A DNA stretch of 64,000 bases from Pseudomonas lurida (GCF_013522705.1 NZ_JAAMRE010000006.1:171756-235755), one strand, 5' to 3'. Shown: positions 34,781 through 44,005, numbered from the stretch's first letter. The notes: generated from the letters alone by a model not told the origin. Made by a program: numbers and translations.

Positions 34781-36091
34781 ATGCTCAGATGGTGCTCGCG
34801 TTCGATTTTCCTGCAAGTCGTGATCGGCCTGATGCTAGGCGTTGTTTGCGGCCTGGCCCTTCCCGAATTCTCTTCGCAACTCAAACCCCTGGGCGACGGC
34901 TTTATCAAGCTGATCAAAATGCTGATCGGCCTGATCGTATTCTGCGTGGTGGTCAGCGGCATTTCCGGTGCCGGCGACCTGAAAAAAGTCGGGCGCATCG
35001 GCCTCAAGTCGGTGATCTATTTCGAAGTGCTGACCACCATCGCCCTGGTGATCGGCCTGGTCATGGCCTTCAGTACCGGCATCGGCACCGGCGCCAACAT
35101 CCACTTGGAACAGCTCTCCTCCGCCGGCCTTAATGAACTGGCCGACAAGGGCCAGCACATCCGCGGCACCAGCCAGTTCCTGATGGACCTGATCCCCAAC
35201 TCGGTGATCGGCGCCTTTGCCGACAACAACGTGCTGCAAGTCCTGCTGTTCTCGGTGCTGTTCGGCAGTGCGTTGAACCTGGTGGGCGAAGCGGCGTCGG
35301 GTATCTCGCGACTGATCAACGAACTGAGCCATGTGATTTTCCGCATCATGGGCATGATCGTGCGCCTGGCGCCGATCGGCGTGTTCGGCGCGATCGCCTT
35401 CACCACCAGCACGTACGGCCTGGACTCCCTGCAGCATTTGGGCAGCCTGGTCGGCCTGTTTTACCTGACCTGCTTTGCCTTTGTGGGATTGGTCCTCGGC
35501 GTGGTGATGCGCCTGTCGGGCCTGCGCATGCTGCCGTTGCTCAAGTACCTGCGCGAAGAGTTGCTGATCGTGATGGGCACCGCATCGTCCGACGCCGTGC
35601 TGCCACAGATCATGCGCAAACTGGAACACCTGGGCATCGGCAGCTCCACCGTGGGCCTGGTGATTCCGACCGGGTACTCGTTCAACCTCGACGGGTTCTC
35701 GATCTACCTGACCCTGGCCATCGTATTTATCGCCAATGCCACCGGCACACCGCTGTCGATGACCGACCTGCTGACCATCCTGCTGGTGTCGCTGATCACC
35801 TCCAAGGGCGCCCACGGCATTCCCGGTTCCGCACTGGTGATTCTGGCGGCGACCCTCACGGCGATCCCGGCGATTCCGGTGGTAGGCCTGGTGCTGGTGC
35901 TGGCAGTGGACTGGTTCATGGGCATCGGCCGCGCGCTGACCAACCTGATTGGTAACTGCGTCGCCACTGTCGCCATTGCCCGTTGGGAAAAAGACATCGA
36001 TATCCAACGCGCCAACAAGGTGTTGGACGGCCAGCAAGGGTATGCCTTCCAGGCCAAGAAACCGGTATTGCCGGCGCATCAGGAATTCTAA
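34781..36091 (+). CDS. Dicarboxylate/amino acid:cation symporter (DctA-like)
   Basis: 436-residue DAACS-family inner-membrane symporter. Family signatures are clear: PLGDGFIKLIKMLIGLIVFC near the N-terminus, LIPNSVIGAFADNNVLQVLLFSVLFG, the serine-rich hairpin loop GTASSDAVLPQIM, and VIPTGYSFNLDGFSIYLT. It imports C4-dicarboxylates or acidic amino acids with Na+ or H+. TASSDAVLP replaces the TSSSESALP seen in classical DctA, so the substrate may differ. Control by the following GntR genes is suggested by operator-like repeats in its promoter. Confidence 0.87.
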   Translation: MLRWCSRSIFLQVVIGLMLGVVCGLALPEFSSQLKPLGDGFIKLIKMLIGLIVFCVVVSGISGAGDLKKVGRIGLKSVIYFEVLTTIALVIGLVMAFSTGIGTGANIHLEQLSSAGLNELADKGQHIRGTSQFLMDLIPNSVIGAFADNNVLQVLLFSVLFGSALNLVGEAASGISRLINELSHVIFRIMGMIVRLAPIGVFGAIAFTTSTYGLDSLQHLGSLVGLFYLTCFAFVGLVLGVVMRLSGLRMLPLLKYLREELLIVMGTASSDAVLPQIMRKLEHLGIGSSTVGLVIPTGYSFNLDGFSIYLTLAIVFIANATGTPLSMTDLLTILLVSLITSKGAHGIPGSALVILAATLTAIPAIPVVGLVLVLAVDWFMGIGRALTNLIGNCVATVAIARWEKDIDIQRANKVLDGQQGYAFQAKKPVLPAHQEF

Positions 36092-36119
36092 CGCTGTCTC
36101 ATGGGCAACGCTGGCTGAT

Positions 36120-36143
36120 GTGGGAGGGCTTGCTCCCTCCCAC
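36120..36143. repeat. REP-like palindrome
   Basis: GTGGGAGGGCTTGCTCCCTCCCAC: a single REP hairpin 29 nt after the symporter stop and 34 nt before the first GntR gene. It may reduce read-through from one to the other. Confidence 0.65.
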
Positions 36144-36177
36144 CTGACTGTATTAGCAACATTAAGGAAGTATCGAC

Positions 36178-36879
36178 GTGATCAGCAGCTCAACCGTCGT
36201 CAATTCAGTGGTAGAAAAACTCCGCGCCGCCCTGGCACGAGGCCAATGGCGCCGCGGCGAAATGCTCCCCGGCCAGCGCGAACTGGCCGAACAGATGGGC
36301 ATCAGCCGCCCCAGCCTGCGTGAAGCTGTGATCGTGCTGGAAACCCTGGGCCTGGTGCGCTCCATGCCCGGCAAAGGCGTGGTCGTGCTGGAAACCAGCG
36401 TCAGCGAACCGCAGTCGAGCGATGCCGTAGCCGACGCCAGCCTCGAAGATATCCTGCAACTGCGCTACACCCTCGAACCCTTTATTGTCGGCCTGGTGGC
36501 CCAGTCCATCAGCAGCAAGGAAGTCGGCCAGTTGCGCCTGACCCTGATGGACATGCGCGAAGCCCTGGATGCCGGTGATGCTGAAGCCGGCATGAACGCC
36601 TACGTCGACTTCCACGAGGAGCTGTTCGCGCTGACGTCCAACCCGATCTTCCAGAACGTGGTGCAGCAGACCCGCAACGCCCTCAAGCAAAGCGCCCAGG
36701 TGTTGCGCAACTCGCCTGAACACCTGGCCGAACGCCTGCAGGAAAACGAGGCCGTGGTGCGCGCGATACGCAACAAGAACAGCGCCCTGGCCAGCGCCGA
36801 AATGCGCCGGCATATCCTGCAGGAAGGATTGCGCATGGGCATTGCACTGAACATTCCGGACGACCATCTCGGCAGCTGA
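36178..36879 (+). CDS. GntR-family regulator, FadR subfamily (FCD domain)
   Basis: 233 residues with GTG start after AAGGAAG. The winged helix (LRAALARGQWRRGEMLPGQRELAEQMGISRPSLREAVIVLETLGLV) is followed by an all-helical FCD ligand domain (ILQLRYTLEPFIVGLVAQ, later DFHEELFALTSN and HILQEGL) with Asp/His residues typical of metal-assisted carboxylate sensing. Such regulators respond to organic acids. Its position after the symporter suggests it represses that gene. Confidence 0.85.
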   Translation: MISSSTVVNSVVEKLRAALARGQWRRGEMLPGQRELAEQMGISRPSLREAVIVLETLGLVRSMPGKGVVVLETSVSEPQSSDAVADASLEDILQLRYTLEPFIVGLVAQSISSKEVGQLRLTLMDMREALDAGDAEAGMNAYVDFHEELFALTSNPIFQNVVQQTRNALKQSAQVLRNSPEHLAERLQENEAVVRAIRNKNSALASAEMRRHILQEGLRMGIALNIPDDHLGS

Positions 36880-36897
36880 TTTTTTTGGAGACAGTCC

Positions 36898-37584
36898 ATG
36901 ACCGCTCACGCCCTGCAACGCGACCCGATCCAGCCAGCCCTGCGCCTGGTGGCCGGTAAAAAGCCATCGGTGGACGACATCTACCCGCAGTTGTTCGATG
37001 CCATCCTCGAACAACGCATCGCTCCTTCCAGCCGTTTTACCGAAGAAGGCCTGGGCGACACCTTTGGCGTGAGCCGCAGCGTGATTCGCCGGGTGCTGGC
37101 CAAGCTGTCCCATCAGCAAGTGATCATCCTGCGGCCCAACCAGCGCGCCCAGGTCGCCGCGCCGGACAGTCTGCAAACCCGACACATCCTCGAAGCCCGG
37201 CGCATAACCGAAATCACCGTGGTACAGCTGGCCTGCGCCCAGGCTACCCCGACACAGATCCGCCAACTGCGCGAGCTGATCGCCCGCGAGCGCGAGTGCA
37301 TCGAACACGACCAGCGTGGACCGGCGATTCGGTTGTCCGGGGAGTTTCATCTGCAATTGGCGGCGATGGCAGGCAATGCGCCACTGGCGCAGTTCCTCAA
37401 CAGCCTGGTGCCGTTGACGTCGCTGGTCATCGCCCAATATGAAGCGAAAGCCTGCACGTATTGCGCGTGGCAGGAGCATGTGGCGATTGTGGATGCGATT
37501 GAGCAGCGCGACTCAAACACTGCAGTGACCCTGATGACCCAACACCTGGATCACCTGGAAAGCAAATTACTGAAACACCACTGA
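36898..37584 (+). CDS. GntR-family regulator (FCD domain), second of a pair
   Basis: 228 residues. The helix-turn-helix is FTEEGLGDTFGVSRSVIRRVLAKLSHQQVI, followed by an FCD domain (LEARRITEITVVQLACAQ, SGEFHLQLAAMAGN, QEHVAIVDAIEQRD). It lies 18 nt after the first GntR gene with GGAG before its ATG, so the two are probably cotranscribed. The two proteins are different in sequence and not a recent duplication. The likely ligand is a small carboxylate; this is inference. Confidence 0.83.
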   Translation: MTAHALQRDPIQPALRLVAGKKPSVDDIYPQLFDAILEQRIAPSSRFTEEGLGDTFGVSRSVIRRVLAKLSHQQVIILRPNQRAQVAAPDSLQTRHILEARRITEITVVQLACAQATPTQIRQLRELIARERECIEHDQRGPAIRLSGEFHLQLAAMAGNAPLAQFLNSLVPLTSLVIAQYEAKACTYCAWQEHVAIVDAIEQRDSNTAVTLMTQHLDHLESKLLKHH

Positions 37585-37600
37585 CCTTCAGATAAATGAA

Positions 37601-38222
37601 GATCCAAATGTAGGAGGAGGCCTGCCCCCATGGCAGTGTGTCAGTCAACCTAACCATGGCTGATACACCGCTATCGGGGGCAAGCCCCCTCCCACAGTTT
37701 TGTCCGCGCCAGGCTTGGTGCCAGGGTGCTTTCTATGCCTCTTGTCAGCCAAGACCGCACAAAAACCTGAAGCAAACTCAGATCCAAATGTGGGGGGGTT
37801 GCCCTCCCACAGTTCTGTCCGCGCCAGGCTTGGTGCCAGGTGCTTTCTATGCCTCTTGTCAGCCAAGACCGCACAAAAACCTGAAGCCAACTCAGATCCA
37901 AATGTGGGATGGGGCCCGCCCACAGTTCTATCCGCGCCAGGCTTGGTGCCAGGGTGCTTTCTATGCCTCTTACTAGCCAAGACCGCAAAAAACCTGAAGC
38001 CAACTCAGATCCAAATGTGGGAGGGGGCTTGCCCTCCCACAGTTATGTCCGCGCCAAGCTTGATGCCAGGGTGCTTTCTATGCCTCTTGCTAGCCAAGAC
38101 CGCACAAAAACCTGAAGCCAACTCAGATCCGAAATGTGGGAGGGGGCTTGCCCCCGATGGCAGTGTGTCAGTCAACCTATCCATGACTGATACACCGCTG
38201 TCGGGAAAAAGCCCCCTCTCAC
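37601..38222. repeat. REPIN cluster with tandem 113-118-bp REP-bearing units
   Basis: The segment from GATCCAAATGT recurs at 37601, 37781, 37895, 38008 and 38126; the last three intervals are 114, 113 and 118 bp. Each unit carries a GTGGGAGGGGGCTTGCC-type REP plus a constant spacer (TCCGCGCCAGGCTTGGTGCC, later CAAGACCGCACAAAAACCTG). Complete REPINs (two opposed REPs around a TGTGTCAGTCAACC...ACTGATACACCGCT spacer) bound the array at both ends. It fills the 655-bp gap between the GntR pair and gdhB; no gene is seen. Confidence 0.85.
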
Positions 38223-38239
38223 TGGGTTTCACCGGAATA

Positions 38240-41200
38240 TCAAGCCGGTTGCAGCACCGACTGACCGCTCAACGCCAGGTCCAGCAGTTCACGGTTGGCC
38301 ACCGCGTACATAGCGTAGTCCGTGCCGACCGCGGCACGAATTTCCACCATCATTGCACGCCAGCGCTCGGCCATGTCCTTGTGCTGTTCAAGCCACAAGG
38401 CCACGCGGGCTTCCATGTCTTGCGGCGCGTCGGCCATCTGCAGAACAGAAATGGTGATCGCGCGCTGCTGAAAGTCCACATCGTCGCGGAACGCTTCGCG
38501 GGCCTGGGCCTGCCAGTTGTTGGCTACCGGCAGATCGCTGATCTGCTGCAGGTACCATGGCAGGTCCAGTGCGCTGCCGACGGCAAAGTAGGCCTTGGCC
38601 ACTTCGGCGGCGTCATGCCCGGTTACGTCAGCGGCTTCGATGATCGGCAGCAAGGTGTACAGGTGCGTAGTGCCTGCAACCATGCGCGCCAGCAATTCCG
38701 GCACGCCGGCTTCGGTGTACGCCTGGTAGCGGGTCTGCCAGCCTTCGCGGGTCGGGCCTTCCAGCAGTTCGTCGAGCTTGAGGCCCAACGCGGCCAGGTG
38801 CGGACCGAAGTGGGCGGTGTCACGACCGGCATCCTGCTCGTTGCGGCGGCTGCGCAGGAACCAGCGCGTCGCGCGGCGCCCCAGGCGCATCAACTCGTCC
38901 ATCAGCTCCAGCTGCACCTCGGCGGAAACCTGGTGATCCAGGGCCTCGATCTGGCGGAACCAGTGCGGGAGATGGAAGATGTCACGCACGATGACATACG
39001 CACCCGCCACGTTCGCCGGGCTCATGCCGGTCGACTCTTTGAGTCGCTGAACGAAGGTGATGCCCATATGGTTGACCAGATCGTTGGCGATCTGGGTGCT
39101 GACGATCTCACGCTTGAGGCGGTGACGACGCATGGCTTCGCCGAACTTGGCCACCAGGCTCGGCGGGAACGCGGTCTCCATGTCACGGGTGAGGTACTCG
39201 TCATCCGGTACCAGCGACTTGAGCAGCGCTTCCTTGAGGTCGATCTTGCTGTACGAGATCAGCACCGACAGCTCGGGCCGGGTCAGCCCCTTGCCATTGG
39301 CGGCGCGCTCGGCCAGTTGTTCCTCGGTCGGCAGGTACTCAATGGCGCGGTCCAGTTTGCCACGGCCTTCCAGGTCGCTCATCAGGCGCTTGTACTCGGC
39401 GGCACGCTCGTAGGCCTTGCGCGCGGCCAGGGACAGGGCCTGGGTCTGCTTATAGTTGTTGCCCAACACCAGGTTGCCGACTTCGTCGGTCATGCTCGCC
39501 AGCAACTGGTTGCGTTGCTTGTCGGTCATGTCACCGGCCTGCACCACTTCGTTGAGCAGGATCTTGATGTTCACTTCGTGGTCGGAGCAGTCCACGCCAC
39601 CGGCGTTGTCGATGAAGTCGGTGTTGGAACCGCCGCCATTGAGGCCGAACTCCACGCGACCCAGCTGGGTCATGCCGAGGTTACCGCCCTCGCCTACTAC
39701 CTTGCAGCGCAGCTCGTTGCCGTTCACGCGCAACGCGTCGTTGGCCTTGTCGCCCACATCGGCGTGGCTTTCGGTGCTGGCCTTGACGTAGGTGCCGATG
39801 CCGCCGTTCCACAACAGGTCCACCGGCGCCTTGAGCAAGGCGTTCAGCAGTTCGGTCGGGGTCAGCTTGTCGGCCTGGATGTCGAAGCGTTCTTTCATCT
39901 GCGGCGAGATGGCAATGCTCTTCGCGCTGCGCGAGAAGATACCGCCGCCTTCGGACATGATGCTGGTGTCGTAGTCGGTCCAGGCCGAACGCGGCAGCTC
40001 GAACATGCGCTTACGCTCGACAAAGCTGGTGGCCGGGTTCGGGTTCGGATCGATAAAGATATGCAGGTGGTTGAAGGCTGCGACCAGTTGCAGCTTGTCG
40101 GACATCAACAGGCCGTTACCGAACACGTCGCCGGCCATATCGCCGACGCCGACGACAGTGATGCTGTCTTCCTGCACGTTAATGCCGCGTTCACGGAAGT
40201 GACGCTGCACACCGACCCACGCGCCCTTGGCGGTGATGCCCATTTTCTTGTGGTCATAACCGGCCGAGCCACCGGAGGCGAACGCATCGCCCAGCCAGAA
40301 GCCGTAGTCGATGGCGATGCCGTTGGCGATATCGGAGAACGTCGCGGTGCCTTTGTCGGCTGCGACCACCAGGTACGGGTCATCGTCGTCATGACGCACG
40401 ACGTTGGCTGGCGGCACCAGGGCGCCGTCTTTCAGGTTGTCGGTAATGTCCAACAGGCCGGAGATGAAGATGCGGTAGCAGGCGATGCCCTCGGCCGCGA
40501 TCTCGTCACGGCTGCCGCCCAGTGGCAGGCGACGCGGCAGGAAGCCGCCCTTGGCACCCACCGGCACGATCACCGAGTTCTTCACCTGCTGGGCTTTTAC
40601 CAGGCCCAGCACTTCGGTGCGGAAGTCTTCTTCACGATCGGACCAGCGCAGACCGCCGCGCGCAACGTTGCCGAAGCGCAGGTGCACGCCTTCGACCCGT
40701 GGCGAGTACACGAAGATCTCGAACTTCGGCACCGGCTTGGGCAGCTCGGGAATGGCGCGCGGGTCGAACTTGAAGCTGAAGTACGACTTGTTCTGGCCGT
40801 TGGCGTCGGTCTGGTAGAAGTTGGTGCGCAGGGTGGCCTTGATCAGGTCCAGGTAGCGACGCAGGATGCGGTCTTCGTTGAGCACCTGAACGTCGTCCAG
40901 GGCGCTGAGGATCGCTTGCTCCAGGCGCTGCTGCTTGTCTTCCAGGTCATCGGCGGTGAGCTTGCGCGCCAGGTAGAAGCGGGTCTTGAACAACCGGGTC
41001 AACTCGCGGGCGATGTCGGTGTGGTTGTTCAGGGTGCTGGCGATGTAACCCAGATCGAAGCCCAGGCGGATCTGCTTGAGGTAACGGGCGTAGGCACGCA
41101 GCAGCGCGACATCGCGCCATGGCAGGCCGGCGGTGAGCACCAGACGGTTGAACGCATCGTTCTCGGCATCGCCATGCACGATGTGCACGAACGCGTCCTG

Positions 41201-43108
41201 CAGCGTGTCGTTGAGCTGCTGGATATCCAGGTTCACGCCTTCGGCGGCGATGAACGCGAAGTCATGGATCCAGAACTCGCGGCCGTTGGCATGGCGCAGG
41301 CGGTACGGGAATTCACCCAGTACGCGCAGGCCGAGGTTCTCCAGGATCGGCAGCACGTCGGACAGCGCCAGCGGGGTATCCGCGTGGTAGAGCTTGCAAT
41401 GCAGCTCGCGCTGGCCGGAGACCTGGCCCAATGGCTGATAGAAACTCATCACCAGCGGGTTGGCTTCGGTGAGGCTGAGCAGGTGCTGCATGTCGACCAC
41501 GGCCGAATGCGCGGCGAAACGCTCACGGTAGCCGGCCGGGAAGCCTTTCGGGAAGTCCGCCAGCACGTTGGTGCCGTGGGCTTCGCCGAAGCTTTCCACG
41601 ACCAGGCTGGCGTAGTCGTCCTGCCAACTGCGGCAGGCCTGGATCACTTCCTTTTCCAGTTGCAGCGGGTCGATGTCCAGGCGGTTCTTCGGGTCAACCC
41701 GCAGAATCAATTGCACACGCGCCAGCACGGACTCGGAGAAGAAGGTCCAGAACTCACAGTCGCTGGCCTTGAGACGATCCATCAACACTTGCTGGATCTT
41801 CTGGCGCACTTCGGTGGAGTAGATGTCGCGCGGCACGTAGGCCAGGCAGTAGCAGAAACGACCGTACGGGTCTTTGCGCAGGAACACGCGGATCTTGTTG
41901 CGTTCCTGGATCTGCACGATCGACATCACGGTGCTGAACAACTCGTCCACCGGGGTCTGGAACAGGTCATCACGGGGCAGGACTTCGACGACCTGCGCCA
42001 GTTCCTTGCCCAGGTGCGCCTTGGCCTGGAAGCCCGAGCGGCGCTCGATTTCCGCCACCTTGCGACGGATATAGGGAATCACGCGTACGCTTTCGCCGTA
42101 CACCGACGAGGTGTACAGGCCCATGAAGCGGCATTCCTTGATGACCTTGCCGTCGGCGTCGATCTCGCGGATCGACACGTAGTCCGGGTAGGCCGGGCGA
42201 TGCACGCGGCTTGGGTGCGCGGCCTTGGCGAAGGACAGCACAGTCGGCTCGCGCAGGTAGGACACGGCGTAGTCTTCGATGCGCAGGTCTTCGGCGGTGA
42301 GGCCGGCGCGCAGCAGCTTGGTCAGACCGAGGAACGAATTGGCGTCATATTCGATATGACCGCCGTCCGCCTCGTCACGTACCACGAATTCTTCATAGCC
42401 CAGGAAGGTGAAATGGTTGCCCACCAGCCATTCCAGGAAATTCTTGATCTCGGCTTTTTCTTCGCCGTCGATGCTGAACCGGCTGGCGTCGATACCGGCC
42501 AGCAGGTCCTGGACCTTGGCTTTCATCGGCTCGAAATCGGCCACGGCCACGCGCACTTCGCCCAGCACCTGCTCCAGCTCTTTGCTCAGCACGTTCAGTT
42601 CGGCGGCATTGGCACAGCGGTCGATCTCCAGGTACATCAGCGATTCCTGCCGGATGCTTTCGCCCTGGGTGCCTTTGGGCAGAATCTCCTGCAACTCGCC
42701 CTTGCTGCCGCGACGCACGCTGAGCACGGTGGTTTGCAGGGTGTGAATGCTGTAGCCACGACGGTTGAGCTCGGTGCGCACCGAGTCCACCAGGAATGGC
42801 AGGTCATGGTGCAGCACTTCGACCGCGGTGTGGGTCGACTGCCAGCCATGACGTTCGTAATCGGGGTTGTAGACCCGCACTTGCGGTTGGGTGTGATCAA
42901 AGCGCTCAAGCAGGCGCCAGGCAGACAGGGTGCAACCGGCCAGGTCGGAAAGGCGACGCTGGGTCAGTTCGTCCAGGGAAATAATGCCGAAGAATTGTTC
43001 AGCGAACAGCGCCACTTGTGGCAGTGCCTGTTCACTGATGTGCTGCGCCAGTGCCGCTTGCAGTTGGTGCTGGAAGTCGGCCTTGCTGGCTGCGGTGAAG
43101 AACGCCAT
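38240..43108 (-). CDS. gdhB: NAD-dependent glutamate dehydrogenase, 180-kDa class
   Basis: 1622-residue large-type NAD-glutamate dehydrogenase that deaminates glutamate to 2-oxoglutarate. The N-terminal ACT-like regulatory region (HHDLPFLVDSVRTELNRRGY) extends to about residue 700; the catalytic core includes FKFDPRAIPELPKP, VARGGLRWSDREEDFRTEVLGLVKAQQVKN, PVGAKGGF and GVGDMAGDVFGNG (dinucleotide-binding). GGAG precedes the start. Length and motif order match the Pseudomonas GdhB class, usually needed for growth on arginine or glutamate. The upstream region shows no clear operator. Confidence 0.95.
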   Translation of the reverse strand: MAFFTAASKADFQHQLQAALAQHISEQALPQVALFAEQFFGIISLDELTQRRLSDLAGCTLSAWRLLERFDHTQPQVRVYNPDYERHGWQSTHTAVEVLHHDLPFLVDSVRTELNRRGYSIHTLQTTVLSVRRGSKGELQEILPKGTQGESIRQESLMYLEIDRCANAAELNVLSKELEQVLGEVRVAVADFEPMKAKVQDLLAGIDASRFSIDGEEKAEIKNFLEWLVGNHFTFLGYEEFVVRDEADGGHIEYDANSFLGLTKLLRAGLTAEDLRIEDYAVSYLREPTVLSFAKAAHPSRVHRPAYPDYVSIREIDADGKVIKECRFMGLYTSSVYGESVRVIPYIRRKVAEIERRSGFQAKAHLGKELAQVVEVLPRDDLFQTPVDELFSTVMSIVQIQERNKIRVFLRKDPYGRFCYCLAYVPRDIYSTEVRQKIQQVLMDRLKASDCEFWTFFSESVLARVQLILRVDPKNRLDIDPLQLEKEVIQACRSWQDDYASLVVESFGEAHGTNVLADFPKGFPAGYRERFAAHSAVVDMQHLLSLTEANPLVMSFYQPLGQVSGQRELHCKLYHADTPLALSDVLPILENLGLRVLGEFPYRLRHANGREFWIHDFAFIAAEGVNLDIQQLNDTLQDAFVHIVHGDAENDAFNRLVLTAGLPWRDVALLRAYARYLKQIRLGFDLGYIASTLNNHTDIARELTRLFKTRFYLARKLTADDLEDKQQRLEQAILSALDDVQVLNEDRILRRYLDLIKATLRTNFYQTDANGQNKSYFSFKFDPRAIPELPKPVPKFEIFVYSPRVEGVHLRFGNVARGGLRWSDREEDFRTEVLGLVKAQQVKNSVIVPVGAKGGFLPRRLPLGGSRDEIAAEGIACYRIFISGLLDITDNLKDGALVPPANVVRHDDDDPYLVVAADKGTATFSDIANGIAIDYGFWLGDAFASGGSAGYDHKKMGITAKGAWVGVQRHFRERGINVQEDSITVVGVGDMAGDVFGNGLLMSDKLQLVAAFNHLHIFIDPNPNPATSFVERKRMFELPRSAWTDYDTSIMSEGGGIFSRSAKSIAISPQMKERFDIQADKLTPTELLNALLKAPVDLLWNGGIGTYVKASTESHADVGDKANDALRVNGNELRCKVVGEGGNLGMTQLGRVEFGLNGGGSNTDFIDNAGGVDCSDHEVNIKILLNEVVQAGDMTDKQRNQLLASMTDEVGNLVLGNNYKQTQALSLAARKAYERAAEYKRLMSDLEGRGKLDRAIEYLPTEEQLAERAANGKGLTRPELSVLISYSKIDLKEALLKSLVPDDEYLTRDMETAFPPSLVAKFGEAMRRHRLKREIVSTQIANDLVNHMGITFVQRLKESTGMSPANVAGAYVIVRDIFHLPHWFRQIEALDHQVSAEVQLELMDELMRLGRRATRWFLRSRRNEQDAGRDTAHFGPHLAALGLKLDELLEGPTREGWQTRYQAYTEAGVPELLARMVAGTTHLYTLLPIIEAADVTGHDAAEVAKAYFAVGSALDLPWYLQQISDLPVANNWQAQAREAFRDDVDFQQRAITISVLQMADAPQDMEARVALWLEQHKDMAERWRAMMVEIRAAVGTDYAMYAVANRELLDLALSGQSVLQPA

Positions 43109-43747
43109 CTGTGGTACTCCGCTTGGGCTTGTTATTGATGGAAGCGTCGCGTGTTATCCCCTTGGGGGGAGACCGTCGACTCTGTTCGCAGGTAACGAGT
43201 TAAGCACCATAAACGAATCAGGGTGACAGGTGGGTGAAGCTGGACAAGACAGTCAGGTCACATACAACTTCCATAAGATGCGCACCTTGCCGGGTGACGG
43301 TACGACGGGCAGGTCAGGCGCCTGGAACGTGCGCATCCGTTGCGCAGCTTAACGAGTGTAGGAGGACGGCTCTTGCAGCGCTGCGACATATTCGGTCATC
43401 GGTACGCAGGCGTGGGGTTGCGACGGGTGCAACCGTTGTCTCTCGCAAGCAAATCTTCGATTTCAAGCCTGCGAGCACCAAAAAATGACTGACATTGACG
43501 CCAAAGTCATGCTGCCGATGCGCCCAGGAAGCAGGACCGAAATTCGCCTACAGCCTGAACCTATAAACATCTTCAACCTATTGAACTCCAAGCTGAACCT
43601 TTATAAGCCATACGAAGCACGGAAATACTAAAAGAAAATAACTACGTTCCGCTAGGAACTTTCCTACAAGGCTGCCGGAAGCCAATTGCACAGCTGCGAT
43701 TGAAAGAGGAAAACCGTGATGCTACTAATTTAAGCGCTTGCGAAATT
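43109..43747. other. Intergenic region between gdhB and the RiPP-like island
   Basis: The first 370 bp are GC-rich gdhB upstream sequence. From about 43480 base composition becomes AT-rich. A 48-codon frame at 43485-43631 (MTDIDAKVMLPMRPG...) has only a weak ribosome site and no recognised domain, and is not called as a gene. A palindrome GTTCC-GCTA-GGAAC lies at 43646-43659. Nothing else is supported. Confidence 0.5.
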
Positions 43748-43800
43748 TCTCGCGAGAGAAGTACCTACCAATAAAACACTTAGAATAAAAATATCGAGGT
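43748..43800 (+). promoter_or_regulatory. Putative promoter and operator of the peptide-YcaO operon
   Basis: A perfect 10-bp palindrome TCTCGCGAGA (43748-43757) lies immediately upstream of the expected -35 of a TAGAAT -10 (43781-43786). GAGGT (43796-43800) is the ribosome binding site of the peptide gene. The -35 is poor, as expected for a regulated promoter, and the predicted leader is very short. Confidence 0.4.
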
Positions 43801-43808
43801 AATAAAAA

Positions 43809-43928
43809 ATGGGCAAGAAACGCTCCGAAATTACAGTACCTACTTTCGCAGGGCTCACACAGGCCATGACTAGTTCAGATGGTTTCCTGGCGACCGAAAT
43901 TAACTTCTTCGCCACCTTGACTGACTGA
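43809..43928 (+). CDS. Candidate RiPP precursor peptide (39 residues)
   Basis: A short frame missed by usual length cut-offs: it starts MGKKRSEITVPTFAG and ends NFFATLTD. GAGG at 43796-43799 is 9 nt before the ATG. It has a basic N-terminus, several Thr and Ser residues (TSS near the middle, ATLT at the end), two adjacent Phe, and no Cys. It lies 77 nt upstream of a YcaO enzyme gene with a perfect hairpin between them, the usual arrangement for a precursor gene. If modified, Ser/Thr or backbone amides must be the targets. Homology to a known precursor is not recognised; leader and core cannot be separated by eye. Confidence 0.6.
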   Translation: MGKKRSEITVPTFAGLTQAMTSSDGFLATEINFFATLTD

Positions 43929-43960
43929 CATTGCCTCATCATCACGGAAAACGCAAAAAA

Positions 43961-43986
43961 TACCGAAAGGGGTTTCCCTTTCGGTA
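43961..43986. terminator. Hairpin between peptide gene and YcaO gene
   Basis: TACCGAAAGGG (43961-43971), loop GTTT, CCCTTTCGGTA (43976-43986): perfect 11-bp stem. On the plus strand it has no following T run, so it may act as a processing or stability element or a partial terminator that lets peptide mRNA exceed enzyme mRNA. On the minus strand it is followed by six Ts and would be a strong intrinsic terminator for antisense transcription. Confidence 0.7.
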
Positions 43987-44005
43987 CTAATACGAGGGAA
44001 ATTCT

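Noticed and set aside
37601..38222. Regular repeats considered as a CRISPR array
   Set aside because: Repeat units are about 115 bp with conserved spacers and REP palindromes; there are no unique spacers and no cas genes.
37700..43138. 1812-residue frame on the plus strand opposite gdhB
   Set aside because: It is the antisense shadow of gdhB plus the REP array: composition is His/Gln/Val-biased, no domain is visible, and the gdhB frame carries all family motifs.
43234..43488. 84-residue plus-strand frame in the gdhB upstream region
   Set aside because: Arg/Thr/Ala-biased composition, no ribosome site or domain; it looks like chance coding in GC-rich DNA.
43485..43631. 48-codon frame upstream of the peptide gene as a second precursor
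   Set aside because: Weak ribosome site, no similarity to the 39-residue peptide, and it precedes the apparent operon promoter.
43730..43945. 71-residue minus-strand frame across the peptide gene
   Set aside because: It overlaps the peptide gene antisense and lacks a ribosome site; the plus-strand peptide has a better start and gene context.
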